Positions 1-7,600 of a stretch of 7,923 bases of DNA are shown in pieces. Within the stretch, counting starts at the first letter, position 1, and every line of letters starts with the position of its first letter. The notes beneath the pieces were generated by a model. The model made no database searches and was not told the DNA's origin. It saw only the letters and a program-made list of their open reading frames with translations. A program made the translations under genes and the position numbers. Source of the stretch: Cycloclasticus sp. (GTDB taxonomy: Bacteria; Pseudomonadota; Gammaproteobacteria; Methylococcales; Cycloclasticaceae); contig DUCA01000021.1 in the NCBI GenBank assembly GCA_012960055.1, forward strand, positions 1 through 7,923, read 5' to 3'.

Positions 1-1041
1 GTTGAATACGTAACTGGTGACACACAAACTAACCCAGATGCTGCACGTACATCTGCACGTCGTATGATTGACCGTGATGGCGTGATCATGTGGTCTGGTG
101 GCTCTTCAAGTGCGACAGCTATTGCTCAACAATACTTAGCACAAGAAACGGGCGTTATCTTTATGGATGCGCTAACACACTCAAACGACACAACGGGTAA
201 AGACAAACGTCGTTATGGTTTCCGTTACTTCTTCAATGCTCACATGACTGGTAAAGCGTTAGCACCAGTATTGTCTGAAGCATACGGTAAAGACCGTCGC
301 GCCTTCCATTTATCAGCTGATTACTCATGGGGTCATACGCAGTTTGAGTCAATGAGAGACTTCACAGAGAAAGAAGGTTGGACAACGGTGCAAAACATTA
401 TGACGCCGTTAAAATCAACTGATTTCTCAGCGTTCTTAACTGCCGTATTAAACTCTGATGCTGACGTACTGGTTCTTAATCATTATGGTAAGAACATGGT
501 TAACTCATTGACACAAGCGGTTTCATTCGGCATGCGTGAGCTACAAAAAAATGGCAAAACAATGGAAATCGTTGTTCCGTTGTATAGTCGTTTAATGGCT
601 CAAGGTGCGGGTATTGATAATGTTGAAGGCGTATACGGCACAACGTCATGGTCTTGGAAGCAACAAGATGCAGGATCACAAGCTTTCGTTAAAGCTTTCG
701 TTGATGCGAATGGTTTCCCACCTTCACAGGCTGCTCACGTAGCTTATTGCCAAACACTTCTATATGCGAATGCATGTGAAATGGCAGGTACCTTCTACCC
801 ACCAGCAGTTATTAAAGCGCTTGAAGACTTTAATTTCTCTGGTACCGGTACAGGTGACACGCTATACCGTGGTGAAGATCACCAATGTATGCGTGATATC
901 TTGGTTGTGCAAGGTAACTCTAAAGCGAAATCTTCAGGTAAGTATGATTTGCTTAACATTCATCAGACTGTTAAAGCAAAAGATGTTGCATACCCTGTCA
1001 ACACCTTTAAGGGTCAGCTTGGCCCTTATAAGCCAGCGTAA
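1..1041 (+). CDS. Periplasmic substrate-binding protein of a Liv/HAAT-type ABC importer (5' partial)
   Basis: The frame is open from the first base, so the gene begins off the left edge; the ATG at 64 is internal. The 346 visible residues are the bulk of a type I periplasmic binding protein of the LivJ/AmiC (Peripla_BP_6-like) fold. The signal peptide and first strands, perhaps 60-80 residues, are missing compared with a usual length of about 400. Visible landmarks are a GDTQTNP segment (visible residues 6-12), a Gly/Ser-rich ligand-pocket loop SGGSSSA (32-38), and a C-terminal lobe where a Tyr/Ala-rich helix (about 249-263) is followed by an FSGTGTG turn and an EDHQC-x-RDILVVQ strand, the usual closing region of the family. 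It should capture a small solute in the periplasm and deliver it to the LivH/LivM permease encoded next. The segment RYGFRYFFNAHM and the HYGKNMVNSLTQA helix recall a proteobacterial subfamily different from E. coli LivJ/LivK. The ligand is therefore left open: amino acid, amide, short organic acid or other. Family assignment is firm; substrate is unknown. Confidence 0.93.
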   Translation, partial: VEYVTGDTQTNPDAARTSARRMIDRDGVIMWSGGSSSATAIAQQYLAQETGVIFMDALTHSNDTTGKDKRRYGFRYFFNAHMTGKALAPVLSEAYGKDRRAFHLSADYSWGHTQFESMRDFTEKEGWTTVQNIMTPLKSTDFSAFLTAVLNSDADVLVLNHYGKNMVNSLTQAVSFGMRELQKNGKTMEIVVPLYSRLMAQGAGIDNVEGVYGTTSWSWKQQDAGSQAFVKAFVDANGFPPSQAAHVAYCQTLLYANACEMAGTFYPPAVIKALEDFNFSGTGTGDTLYRGEDHQCMRDILVVQGNSKAKSSGKYDLLNIHQTVKAKDVAYPVNTFKGQLGPYKPA

Positions 1042-1061
1042 GTATATTGTTTGTAGTGATT

Positions 1062-1097
1062 AAACATGGCTCTATTTAATAGAGCCATGTTTTTTTT
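1062..1097 (+). terminator. Intrinsic terminator between the binding-protein and permease genes
   Basis: Bases 1062-1075 pair perfectly with 1079-1092, giving a 14-bp stem with a 3-nt loop. The GC-rich core is CATGGCTCT, and a run of eight T occupies 1090-1097. It starts 20 bases after the binding-protein stop codon and lies inside what should be one operon. Because the next four genes show no clear promoter of their own, it probably acts as a partial terminator that raises binding-protein mRNA relative to permease mRNA. The hairpin is seen directly; the regulatory role is inference. Confidence 0.9.
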
Positions 1098-1138
1098 AGA
1101 ACTTCGGGTAACGTTGCTACATACGGTTATATCGATGT

Positions 1139-1145
1139 GAGAGGG
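1139..1145 (+). promoter_or_regulatory. Ribosome binding site for livH
   Basis: A GAGAGGG purine block sits 4 bases before the ATG at 1150, with its GAGG core 5 bases away. It supports that ATG as the livH start and shows that livH is translated independently rather than by coupling to the upstream gene, whose stop codon lies 108 bases away. I find no convincing -35/-10 pair between the terminator and this site. Confidence 0.65.
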
Positions 1146-1149
1146 ATTT

Positions 1150-2046
1150 ATGGTTAATAGTATTTTTTTACAACTTTTAACGGGTTTACAATTAGGCGCA
1201 ATTTATGTACTTATCTCGTTAGGGTTGGCATTAATTTTCGGCACTTTGGGCGTGGTTAACTTCGCGCATGGTGCCATGTTTATGGTGGCGGCTTATCTTG
1301 GCGTTGTCATTTCGCAAGCAGAATGGGGCGGTTGGGGCATGGCCATTGTGCTGGTTCCTATTATCTTGTTTGGTCTGGGTCTGCTGATGGAGCGAGGGCT
1401 CATCCGCTTTTTCTATACTCGACCGCACACTGATCAAATTCTCGTTACCTTTGGTCTCGCAATTGTCTTACAAGAAGGGTTCAAATGGTACTTTGGTGCC
1501 AATAACTTGCCATTCGCCACACCAGACTGGGGCTCAGGTATTATGCGTTTGCATGAATACCTACCCTTCTTAGAAGGCTTCGTGGCGTATCCTAAATGGC
1601 GATTGATTTTAACAGCCGTTTCATTAATAACAGTTGCCTTGCTATTCGCATTATTACAATTCACCACCTTCGGTTTGGTGGTTAGAGCGGGTATGCGTGA
1701 TTCAGAAATGCTAAGGCTATTAGGCGTGAATATTTCACAGCGTTTTGCCATCGTGTTTGCACTTGGTGTAGCCATTGCGGGTATAGCCGGTGTGTTTGGC
1801 GGCCCCGTCACACAGGTCGATCCGGGTATTGGCATGGTGTTCTTGGTGCCGTCTTTCTTAGTGGTGGTTATTGGCGGCATGGGTTCTTTACCTGGTGCGG
1901 TGCTAGCATCCTTCATAATAGGTCTGGCCATTAGCTTTACAGCGACGATACCGGCCTTGGCTAATATAATTGTGTACTTAATTGCGATTTTAATTTTACT
2001 GTTTAGACCGCGTGGTCTTTTAGGTCAAAAAGGTGTGATGGAATGA
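1150..2046 (+). CDS. livH: Branched-chain-type ABC transporter permease, LivH family
   Basis: This 298-residue inner-membrane protein forms half of the translocation pore with LivM. The N-terminus carries the LivH hallmark: a GLQLGAIY helix at 12-19, then LGLALIFG and GVVNFAHGAMF around 24-44. The cytoplasmic coupling segment that contacts the ATPases is at about 171-219 (FGLVVRAGMRD, LLGVNISQ, AGIAGVFGGP). The GGMGSLPGA loop (242-250) and the C-terminal LLFRPRGLLG (283-292) are also typical. Hydrophobic segments account for about eight membrane helices, and the length is normal for the family (about 290-310). The ATG at 1150 has a good Shine-Dalgarno block just upstream. The stop overlaps the livM start in an ATGA, implying translational coupling. 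The family symbol reflects fold and gene order; transport of leucine, isoleucine or valine is not shown by the sequence. Confidence 0.95.
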   Translation: MVNSIFLQLLTGLQLGAIYVLISLGLALIFGTLGVVNFAHGAMFMVAAYLGVVISQAEWGGWGMAIVLVPIILFGLGLLMERGLIRFFYTRPHTDQILVTFGLAIVLQEGFKWYFGANNLPFATPDWGSGIMRLHEYLPFLEGFVAYPKWRLILTAVSLITVALLFALLQFTTFGLVVRAGMRDSEMLRLLGVNISQRFAIVFALGVAIAGIAGVFGGPVTQVDPGIGMVFLVPSFLVVVIGGMGSLPGAVLASFIIGLAISFTATIPALANIIVYLIAILILLFRPRGLLGQKGVME

Positions 2047-3017
2047 TTTCAGATAACGCAAGTTTTTATAAAAAAGACATCCTACCGGTTACTACGTTTG
2101 CAGTTGTCCTGCTTACCATGCCTTTCTGGTTTAGATACATAGGTGGCTACAGTGGGTTGGATACAAAAATTGTTATTTGGATAATTTTTGCTATCGGTTT
2201 TGATATCTTGCTCGGCTATATGGGCTTCTTATCGTTTGGCCATGCTGCCTTCTTCGGTACATCGGCATATTTTACCGGTCTCATGTTGTTACATTATTCC
2301 AATAACATTTTGCCAGCTATCACGGTTGGGGTGATTTCTGCCATTATTATGGCGTTTATTATTGGCTTCTTAACGTTAAAACGAACGGGTATTTACTTCT
2401 CGATTCTCACCTTGGCGTTTGGTGAAATGCTACACAGTATGGTGCTATCAACCCTGCAAGATTGGACCGGAGGTGATAATGGTCTAACGGGCTTACCAAC
2501 ACCAATGTTGTTTGACATTAAAATGCAAGGAGATAATGTATTCTACTTAACAGTGATCGTTGCAATCGTTATGTACTACATCGCTCGCCGTATTATTGGT
2601 TCGCCATTTGGTTTGATGTTAAAAGCGATTAAGTCTAACCAGGTACGATTGGAATATACCGGTGTGCATGTAGCGCGTTATAAGCTAATGGGTTTTGTTA
2701 TTAGTGCCGTTTATGCGGGTGTTGCCGGTGCGTTGATGATCGTTTACGAACCCTACGTAGCGTCAGAATTCATGGGTTGGCATCTGTCTGGCCAAGTCGT
2801 TATTATGACGGTATTAGGTGGCGTAGGGACCTTGTTTGGTCCAATGCTAGGCGCGGCATTTATGTTGTACTTTGAAAATGTTGTGTCGGTGTATTTGGGT
2901 GCACAGTGGTTGCTTGTATTGGGCGCCATCTTTATGGCGACTGTTATTTTCTTACCAGGTGGCTTTGTTGAAGCGGGCAGTAGAATTAAGAAAGCGCTCA
3001 CTGGAGGGGGTAAGTAA
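2043..3017 (+). CDS. livM: Branched-chain-type ABC transporter permease, LivM family
   Basis: This 324-residue permease is the second pore subunit. The LivM signature GYMGFLSFGHAAFFG is at residues 58-72. The cytoplasmic coupling region at about 186-231 runs GSPFGLMLKAIKSN, then EYTGVHV, then YKLMGFVISAVYAGVAG. A GGVGTLFGPMLGA loop (259-271) and the terminal FLPGGFV (303-309) complete the family pattern. About nine to ten hydrophobic helices are visible, and a short basic tail ends in the cytoplasm. The start overlaps the livH stop by four bases, with a weak AAGGTG at 2030-2035 as ribosome binding site, so expression is probably coupled to livH. The stop is two bases before the livG ATG. Length and motifs are ordinary and I see no lesion. 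As for livH, the transported substrate is not determined. Confidence 0.95.
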   Translation: MISDNASFYKKDILPVTTFAVVLLTMPFWFRYIGGYSGLDTKIVIWIIFAIGFDILLGYMGFLSFGHAAFFGTSAYFTGLMLLHYSNNILPAITVGVISAIIMAFIIGFLTLKRTGIYFSILTLAFGEMLHSMVLSTLQDWTGGDNGLTGLPTPMLFDIKMQGDNVFYLTVIVAIVMYYIARRIIGSPFGLMLKAIKSNQVRLEYTGVHVARYKLMGFVISAVYAGVAGALMIVYEPYVASEFMGWHLSGQVVIMTVLGGVGTLFGPMLGAAFMLYFENVVSVYLGAQWLLVLGAIFMATVIFLPGGFVEAGSRIKKALTGGGK

Positions 3018-3019
3018 CC

Positions 3020-3781
3020 ATGGCGATTTTAGAGATTAGAGATGTATCAAAAAACTTTGGTGGCCTTGCTGCACTTGGGGATGTGAACTTAACAATTGAA
3101 GAAGGTACGATTCACTCTTTAATTGGCCCAAATGGCGCGGGTAAATCAACGCTATTGAATGTGTTGGTTGGTTTGTTAGAGCCTGATGTCGGCACCGTGT
3201 TATTTAAAGGCGAGCCAGTGTTGGGTAAGGCACCACATGAGATTAACCAAATGGGTTTGGCTAGGGTGTTCCAAACACCGGCTATTTTTGACGATATGAG
3301 CGTGTTGGAAAATGTCGCGATTGCTGCTTACGCGGCACGTGATGGTGGCTATGCTTTCAATGTGTTTGAAACACCAGCGTCTGCAAAACCTTGTATTGAC
3401 CTTGCGAAGGAGACCTTAAATGACGTTGGCTTGTTTGAACAACGTAAAGTCATCGCAAGTCATCTTTCAAGGGGTGATAAGCGCCGTTTAGAAATGGCCT
3501 TATGCTTGGCTCGTAAACCCGATATGTTGTTACTTGATGAACCGACGGCGGGTATGGCGCGTGCGGATACTGAAAATACCATTAAATTATTACAACGTAT
3601 TTCAGATAAGGGCGGAATTACCATGGTAATCGTTGAGCACGATATGAACGTCGTGTTTTCATTATCGAATTATATTAGCGTATTGGCGCAAGGCCGGATT
3701 ATTGCCGAAGGGGTGCCTGATGAAATTAAGGGGCACCCGAAGGTTATCGAGGCGTACCTAGGTGGGGAGACTGAAGAATGA
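3020..3781 (+). CDS. livG: ABC transporter ATP-binding protein, LivG family, with an LSRGD signature
   Basis: This 253-residue cytoplasmic ATPase powers the LivH/LivM pore. Walker A is GPNGAGKST (36-44), the Q-loop glutamine is Q85 in VFQTP, the signature helix is LSRGDKRRLE (149-158), Walker B ends at D173 with catalytic glutamate E174 (LLLDEPTAG), and the switch histidine is H207 in VEHDM. The C-terminal HPKVIEAYLGG matches the end of LivG proteins. The nonconsensus signature (LSRGD rather than LSGGQ) is expected in kind, since E. coli LivG also departs from consensus there. The exact LSRGDKRRLE plus DEPTAGMARADT combination recalls a proteobacterial subfamily other than the leucine transporter. 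A very strong ribosome binding site, GGAGGGGG at 3003-3010, lies inside the end of livM. The stop overlaps the livF start in an ATGA. Confidence 0.95.
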   Translation: MAILEIRDVSKNFGGLAALGDVNLTIEEGTIHSLIGPNGAGKSTLLNVLVGLLEPDVGTVLFKGEPVLGKAPHEINQMGLARVFQTPAIFDDMSVLENVAIAAYAARDGGYAFNVFETPASAKPCIDLAKETLNDVGLFEQRKVIASHLSRGDKRRLEMALCLARKPDMLLLDEPTAGMARADTENTIKLLQRISDKGGITMVIVEHDMNVVFSLSNYISVLAQGRIIAEGVPDEIKGHPKVIEAYLGGETEE

Positions 3782-4491
3782 GTGATCAAGCATATTTTTC
3801 TTGCCGTGATTTGCATGCATATTACGGCGAAAGTTACATTGTACAAGGCATTTCATTTGAGGTTGCCGAAGGCGAAATTCTTGCGTTGTTAGGCCGTAAT
3901 GGCGCAGGTAAAACAACAACACTTAGTGCCATTGCGCGGATGCAAGACCCGCAAGTGAAGCAAGGCAGCATTACATTAGCAGGGCAAGATTTAACAGCAA
4001 TGAAGCCGTATGAAGCCGCTCGAGCTGGTGTGCAACTGGTGCCAGAAGATCGTCGAATTATTCCAGGCATCACGGTGGAAGAAAACTTAATTATTGCGCA
4101 AATTTCTGAACCAAAAGGTTGGGATTTAGAGCGCATTTATAATCACTTTCCAAGATTAAGAGAACGTCGTAAGCAAGAAGGCGTGACATTATCTGGTGGT
4201 GAGCAGCAAATGTTAGCGGTGGCTCGTGCCTTGGCTAGAGACATTAAAATCTTGTTACTAGATGAGCCATATGAAGGTCTGGCGCCGGTTATTGTTAAGG
4301 AAATTGAAGGTATTGTTCGTGAAATTAAAGAATTGGGTATCACGACCATTATCGTTGAACAAAATGCGGTGGCGGCACTTAAGTTGGCTGATAAAGCCAT
4401 TATCATGGAGTCAGGTGAGATTGTGTATTCCGGTTCAGCTAAAGAAGTGTTGGAGAGTAAGGCGTTACGTGAAGAGTATCTAGCGATCTAG
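3778..4491 (+). CDS. livF: ABC transporter ATP-binding protein, LivF family
   Basis: This 237-residue ATPase pairs with LivG. Walker A is GRNGAGKTT (39-47), the signature is a canonical LSGGEQQ (138-144), and Walker B ends at D162 with E163 (LLLDEPYEGLAP). The Q-loop position is a glutamate, E90, in LVPEDRR. The switch histidine is replaced by Q195 in VEQN. Both substitutions are LivF family traits; VPEGR-like rather than VPQGR-like also favours LivF over the urea-transporter subunit UrtE. The ribosome binding site GGGGAG (3764-3769) lies inside livG and the start overlaps the livG stop by four bases. It is the last gene of the operon, with a strong terminator about 40 bases downstream. Length is normal. 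Confidence 0.95.
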   Translation: MSDQAYFSCRDLHAYYGESYIVQGISFEVAEGEILALLGRNGAGKTTTLSAIARMQDPQVKQGSITLAGQDLTAMKPYEAARAGVQLVPEDRRIIPGITVEENLIIAQISEPKGWDLERIYNHFPRLRERRKQEGVTLSGGEQQMLAVARALARDIKILLLDEPYEGLAPVIVKEIEGIVREIKELGITTIIVEQNAVAALKLADKAIIMESGEIVYSGSAKEVLESKALREEYLAI

Positions 4492-4532
4492 CTAGATAGT
4501 TAAAAAGGTCGTTCTTAGACGACTGACTAATT

Positions 4533-4567
4533 AAACACCCAGCTTATGACTAAGCTGGGTGTTTTTT
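4533..4567 (+). terminator. Intrinsic terminator of the importer operon
   Basis: Bases 4533-4546 pair perfectly with 4551-4564, a 14-bp stem around the four-base loop TGAC. The core is ACACCCAGCTT and a run of six T occupies 4562-4567. It lies 42 bases after the livF stop and separates the importer transcript from the kinase gene. The A-rich 5' edge gives only a short T run on the other strand, so termination in the opposite direction would be weaker. Confidence 0.92.
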
Positions 4568-4603
4568 GTCTACTAATACGCGAATCGCCAAATACCTTTG
4601 AAG

Positions 4604-4634
4604 TGGTTTTAAAAAATAGCTCCTGTTGTATAAT
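4604..4634 (+). promoter_or_regulatory. Probable promoter of the hybrid kinase gene
   Basis: A perfect TATAAT lies at 4629-4634, 35 bases before the kinase ATG and just after the operon terminator. The -35 element is poor: the best candidate is TGGTTT at 4604-4609 with a long 19-base spacer, so an activator or another sigma factor contact may be needed. Transcription would start near 4641 and leave a leader of about 28 bases. This is inferred from motif and position only. Confidence 0.45.
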
Positions 4635-4668
4635 TTGAAATAATGTCCATCATAACTCCAACAAACAG

Positions 4669-7600
4669 ATGATTAGCGCAACCTTTCTGATTCTAATGAC
4701 AGCGGCTTATTTAGCGGTGTTGTTTTATATTGCGTTTGTTGGAGACAAAAAACCAGGGGGGCAATATTCTCGCTATCAACCCATAATATTTACCTTATCA
4801 ATTACGGTTTACTGTTCATCGTGGACGTTTTTTGGTGCGGTTGGAAAAGCGGCCACGTCGGGTTGGGAGTATTTCTCAATTTACCTTGGGCCCATGTTGT
4901 TGTTTTTATTTTTCACGCCGTTTATAAAGAAATTAATCGCGGTAAGCAAACGACACAGAACAACCAGTATCGCGGATTTTATATCAACTCGATACGGTAA
5001 AAATCAAGCGCTGGCTTCCATCGTAACCATTATTGCCTTGGTCGGCACGGTGCCTTATATTTCGCTACAGTTGAAGGCCGTAGCAGGTGCATTCGATTTG
5101 CTCACGGGGCGTGACAATGGGGGGGGCAGTGTGTTCTGGTTGTCGGATACGGCTTTTTACCTCGGCCTGATTCTAGCCATCTTCTCGATATTGTTTGGTG
5201 CAAGACGTATTGATGCAACCGAGCATCATCGTGGCATTATAAACGCCATCAGTTTTGAAGCGATTGTAAAAATTACGTCTTTAATTGTTATTGCCGGGCT
5301 GTCATACATGATTGTCACGAGCGAGGCCAGTAGTTCTGTGCTTAGTGTAAAAGACATGTTGCTTAAACCCTATAGCAGTGATCAGATTTCGACGAAGTTT
5401 TTCACCCAAGTTCTATTGGCTGCGGCTGCAATAATCTGCCTACCCCGTCAGTTTCATGTGGCCGCGGTAGAAAGTAGAGGCGATGAAATGTCGGTAGCAA
5501 AGTGGGGTTTGCCATTCTTTTTGCTGTTGGTGAGTTTAGCCGTTATTCCAATTACCTCAGCGGGTTTGTATGCATACAATTCGGCTAGCAACGCCGATCT
5601 GTTTGTTTTGTCATTACCCATGGATTATGGCAATGGATCATTGGCTTTATTGAGTTACCTCGGTGGCTTTTCTGCAGCAACTGGCATGGTCATTATGGCC
5701 ACGGTGGCACTCAGCACGATGGTCTCAAACGACCTTATTTTGCCGGTTTTGTTTAAAGTAAAAAAGCGATACGACAAGCATGATTTTTTCCCCACGCTGC
5801 TGTTGGTTCGCCGGGTTACAATTTTCGTTTTATTGGGGATTGCTTACGGCTACTATCGAATTGCCTTGGGTGATAAATCACTATCGAGTATTGGTTTAAT
5901 CTCGTTTGCCGCGGCTATTCAATTTGCACCGTTAATCATTGGTGGCTTGTACTGGCGGCAGGGGCACAAAAATGGTGCCATCATCGGTTTGTTACTAGGT
6001 TTTACTATATGGCTGTATACACTATTATTGCCAACGCTCGCTGGATCTGAGTTATTTCCCGATTCGTTTGCTAATGCTAGTTTATTTGGCCTACGCTTTT
6101 TACATCCACAGCAATTATTTGGTATTGAGTTTTCAGATTCATTAAGTCACGGTGTGTTTTGGAGTTTGGCGGCAAATATTGCGGGCTATATAGGGTTCTC
6201 GTTACGCGCAAGCCATTCATTAACCGATAGATTGCAAGCAGCATCTTATATAGAAGGCGACAATGTATCTGTTGTCTTAGCGTCGACGGCAAATGAACAT
6301 TTAACCGTAGGTGATTTGTTTGAACTCAGCGGGCGATTTGTAGGTGTTGAACGTACAAGGCGGCTGATTCACAGCTTTGAAAAGAAAAAAGGTAGGCTAA
6401 AAAAATCAGACCTGGCAAGTGACGAGCTATTAATGCAAACGCAGCATATGGTCGCTGGCAGTGTTGGATCAGCCGCCGCTGAAAGCATCTTTAATAGTGC
6501 CTTAGACGTGCAGTCAAATTCATCCAAGAACATTGCCAGTGTGCTGGATCAGACCAGCCAAGCCATTCAGTTTAATCGTGAGTTGCTGCAAGTCACCTTG
6601 GACAATATCACCCAAGGGATTAGTGTGGTTGATTATGAGCAACGCATAGTGGCTTGGAATAGGGCGTATGTAGAGTTATTTGATTATCCCAAAGATTTTA
6701 TAAAAATCGGCATGCCTGCAGAAGATATTATTCAATTTAATATACAACGTACCTTAGTGATTAAGAGCGATACGCCAGATGCTCAAGCGAAAGAAGTTAG
6801 TAAAAGGTTAGCTTTTCTGCGTAGTGGCTCAGATTACTTTTACGAACGGGAGTGGAAAGATGGCCGTGTCGTGCAAACCCAAGGTAATCGCTTACCGGAT
6901 GGTGGCTTTGTAACCACCTACACAGACGTTTCAGAAATGAAACAAGTACAAAAAGAATTGCAAGCAACCAACCAAAACCTTGAAGAAAAAGTAGAACAAC
7001 GCACAGAAATACTTTCAAGGCTAAATAAAAAGCTACAAGAAACAACTGAAAGTAAGACCCGCTTCCTAGCGGGGGCAAGCCATGACCTTGCGCAGCCACT
7101 TAGCGCGGGCAAACTATATCTCGCCTCGCTAATGGAAGATCTAAAAGATCAGCCTAAGAGTCATAAACTTGCCGAAAATTCGCTCAATTCATTACAAAGT
7201 GCAGAAGGCTTATTAAAGGGCTTGATAGAAATATCAAAAATCGATTCTGGCGTATTGAATCCAGAGTTACGAGTATTTCCCATGCAAGAGTTGTTGAACA
7301 CATTGCAAAATGAGTTCTCAGTGATTGCCGAGCAAAGAGGGCTGCGCTTGCACGTGGTGGATTCCAAGTTAAACGTCATCAGTGATAAAAATATGTTGCG
7401 CAGCATTTTGCAAAACTTCATGACCAATGCCATTCGCTATACATCAAGCGGCTCAGTCATGCTGGCTTGTAGACTACGGTCTGGAAAACTGTGCGTGGAA
7501 GTACGCGATTCGGGTATTGGCATTGCGGCAGAGAATGTAGATGCCGTCTTTGAAGAATACCACCAATTAAATGCCAACATGACTGAGGGCTTGGGTTTAG

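Noticed and set aside
681..702. Imperfect 12-base tandem repeat (AGCTTTCGTT twice) in the binding-protein gene
   Set aside because: It encodes an ordinary amphipathic helix stretch (AFVKAFVDA) typical of the family; only two copies and in frame, so chance is the simplest explanation.
764..1063. A + strand frame of 99 codons overlapping the end of the binding-protein gene
   Set aside because: It is a shifted reading of conserved binding-protein sequence and has no family resemblance.
1098..1149. Possible promoter for livH (TTGCTA at 1114-1119, TATATC nearby)
   Set aside because: No -10-like hexamer lies at acceptable spacing from the TTGCTA, and the TATATC has no -35 partner, so a promoter is not supported.
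1434..1931. Long open frame on the minus strand inside livH (165 codons)
   Set aside because: It lies wholly opposite a clear permease gene. Its protein is rich in Pro, Thr, Lys and Asn, as expected from the complement of hydrophobic codons, and has no recognisable domain.
1150..4491. Urea transporter (UrtBCDE) identity for the importer
   Set aside because: LivF has VPEDRR and VEQN rather than the VPQGR expected of UrtE, and LivG has LSRGDKRRLE rather than a UrtD-like LSHGQ signature; protein lengths also fit the Liv type.
4477..4498. Inverted repeat TATCTAG/CTAGATA across the livF stop codon
   Set aside because: Arms of only seven AT-rich bases, mostly coding, with no T run; too weak to call an operator or terminator.
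4508..4523. Small hairpin GTCGT/ACGAC before the operon terminator
   Set aside because: A five-base stem with a six-base loop and no T run; not distinguishable from chance next to the strong terminator.
6077..7433. Several minus-strand open frames of 64-100 codons within the kinase gene
   Set aside because: All are antisense to conserved sensor, PAS, coiled-coil or kinase sequence; none has a credible product or ribosome binding site.
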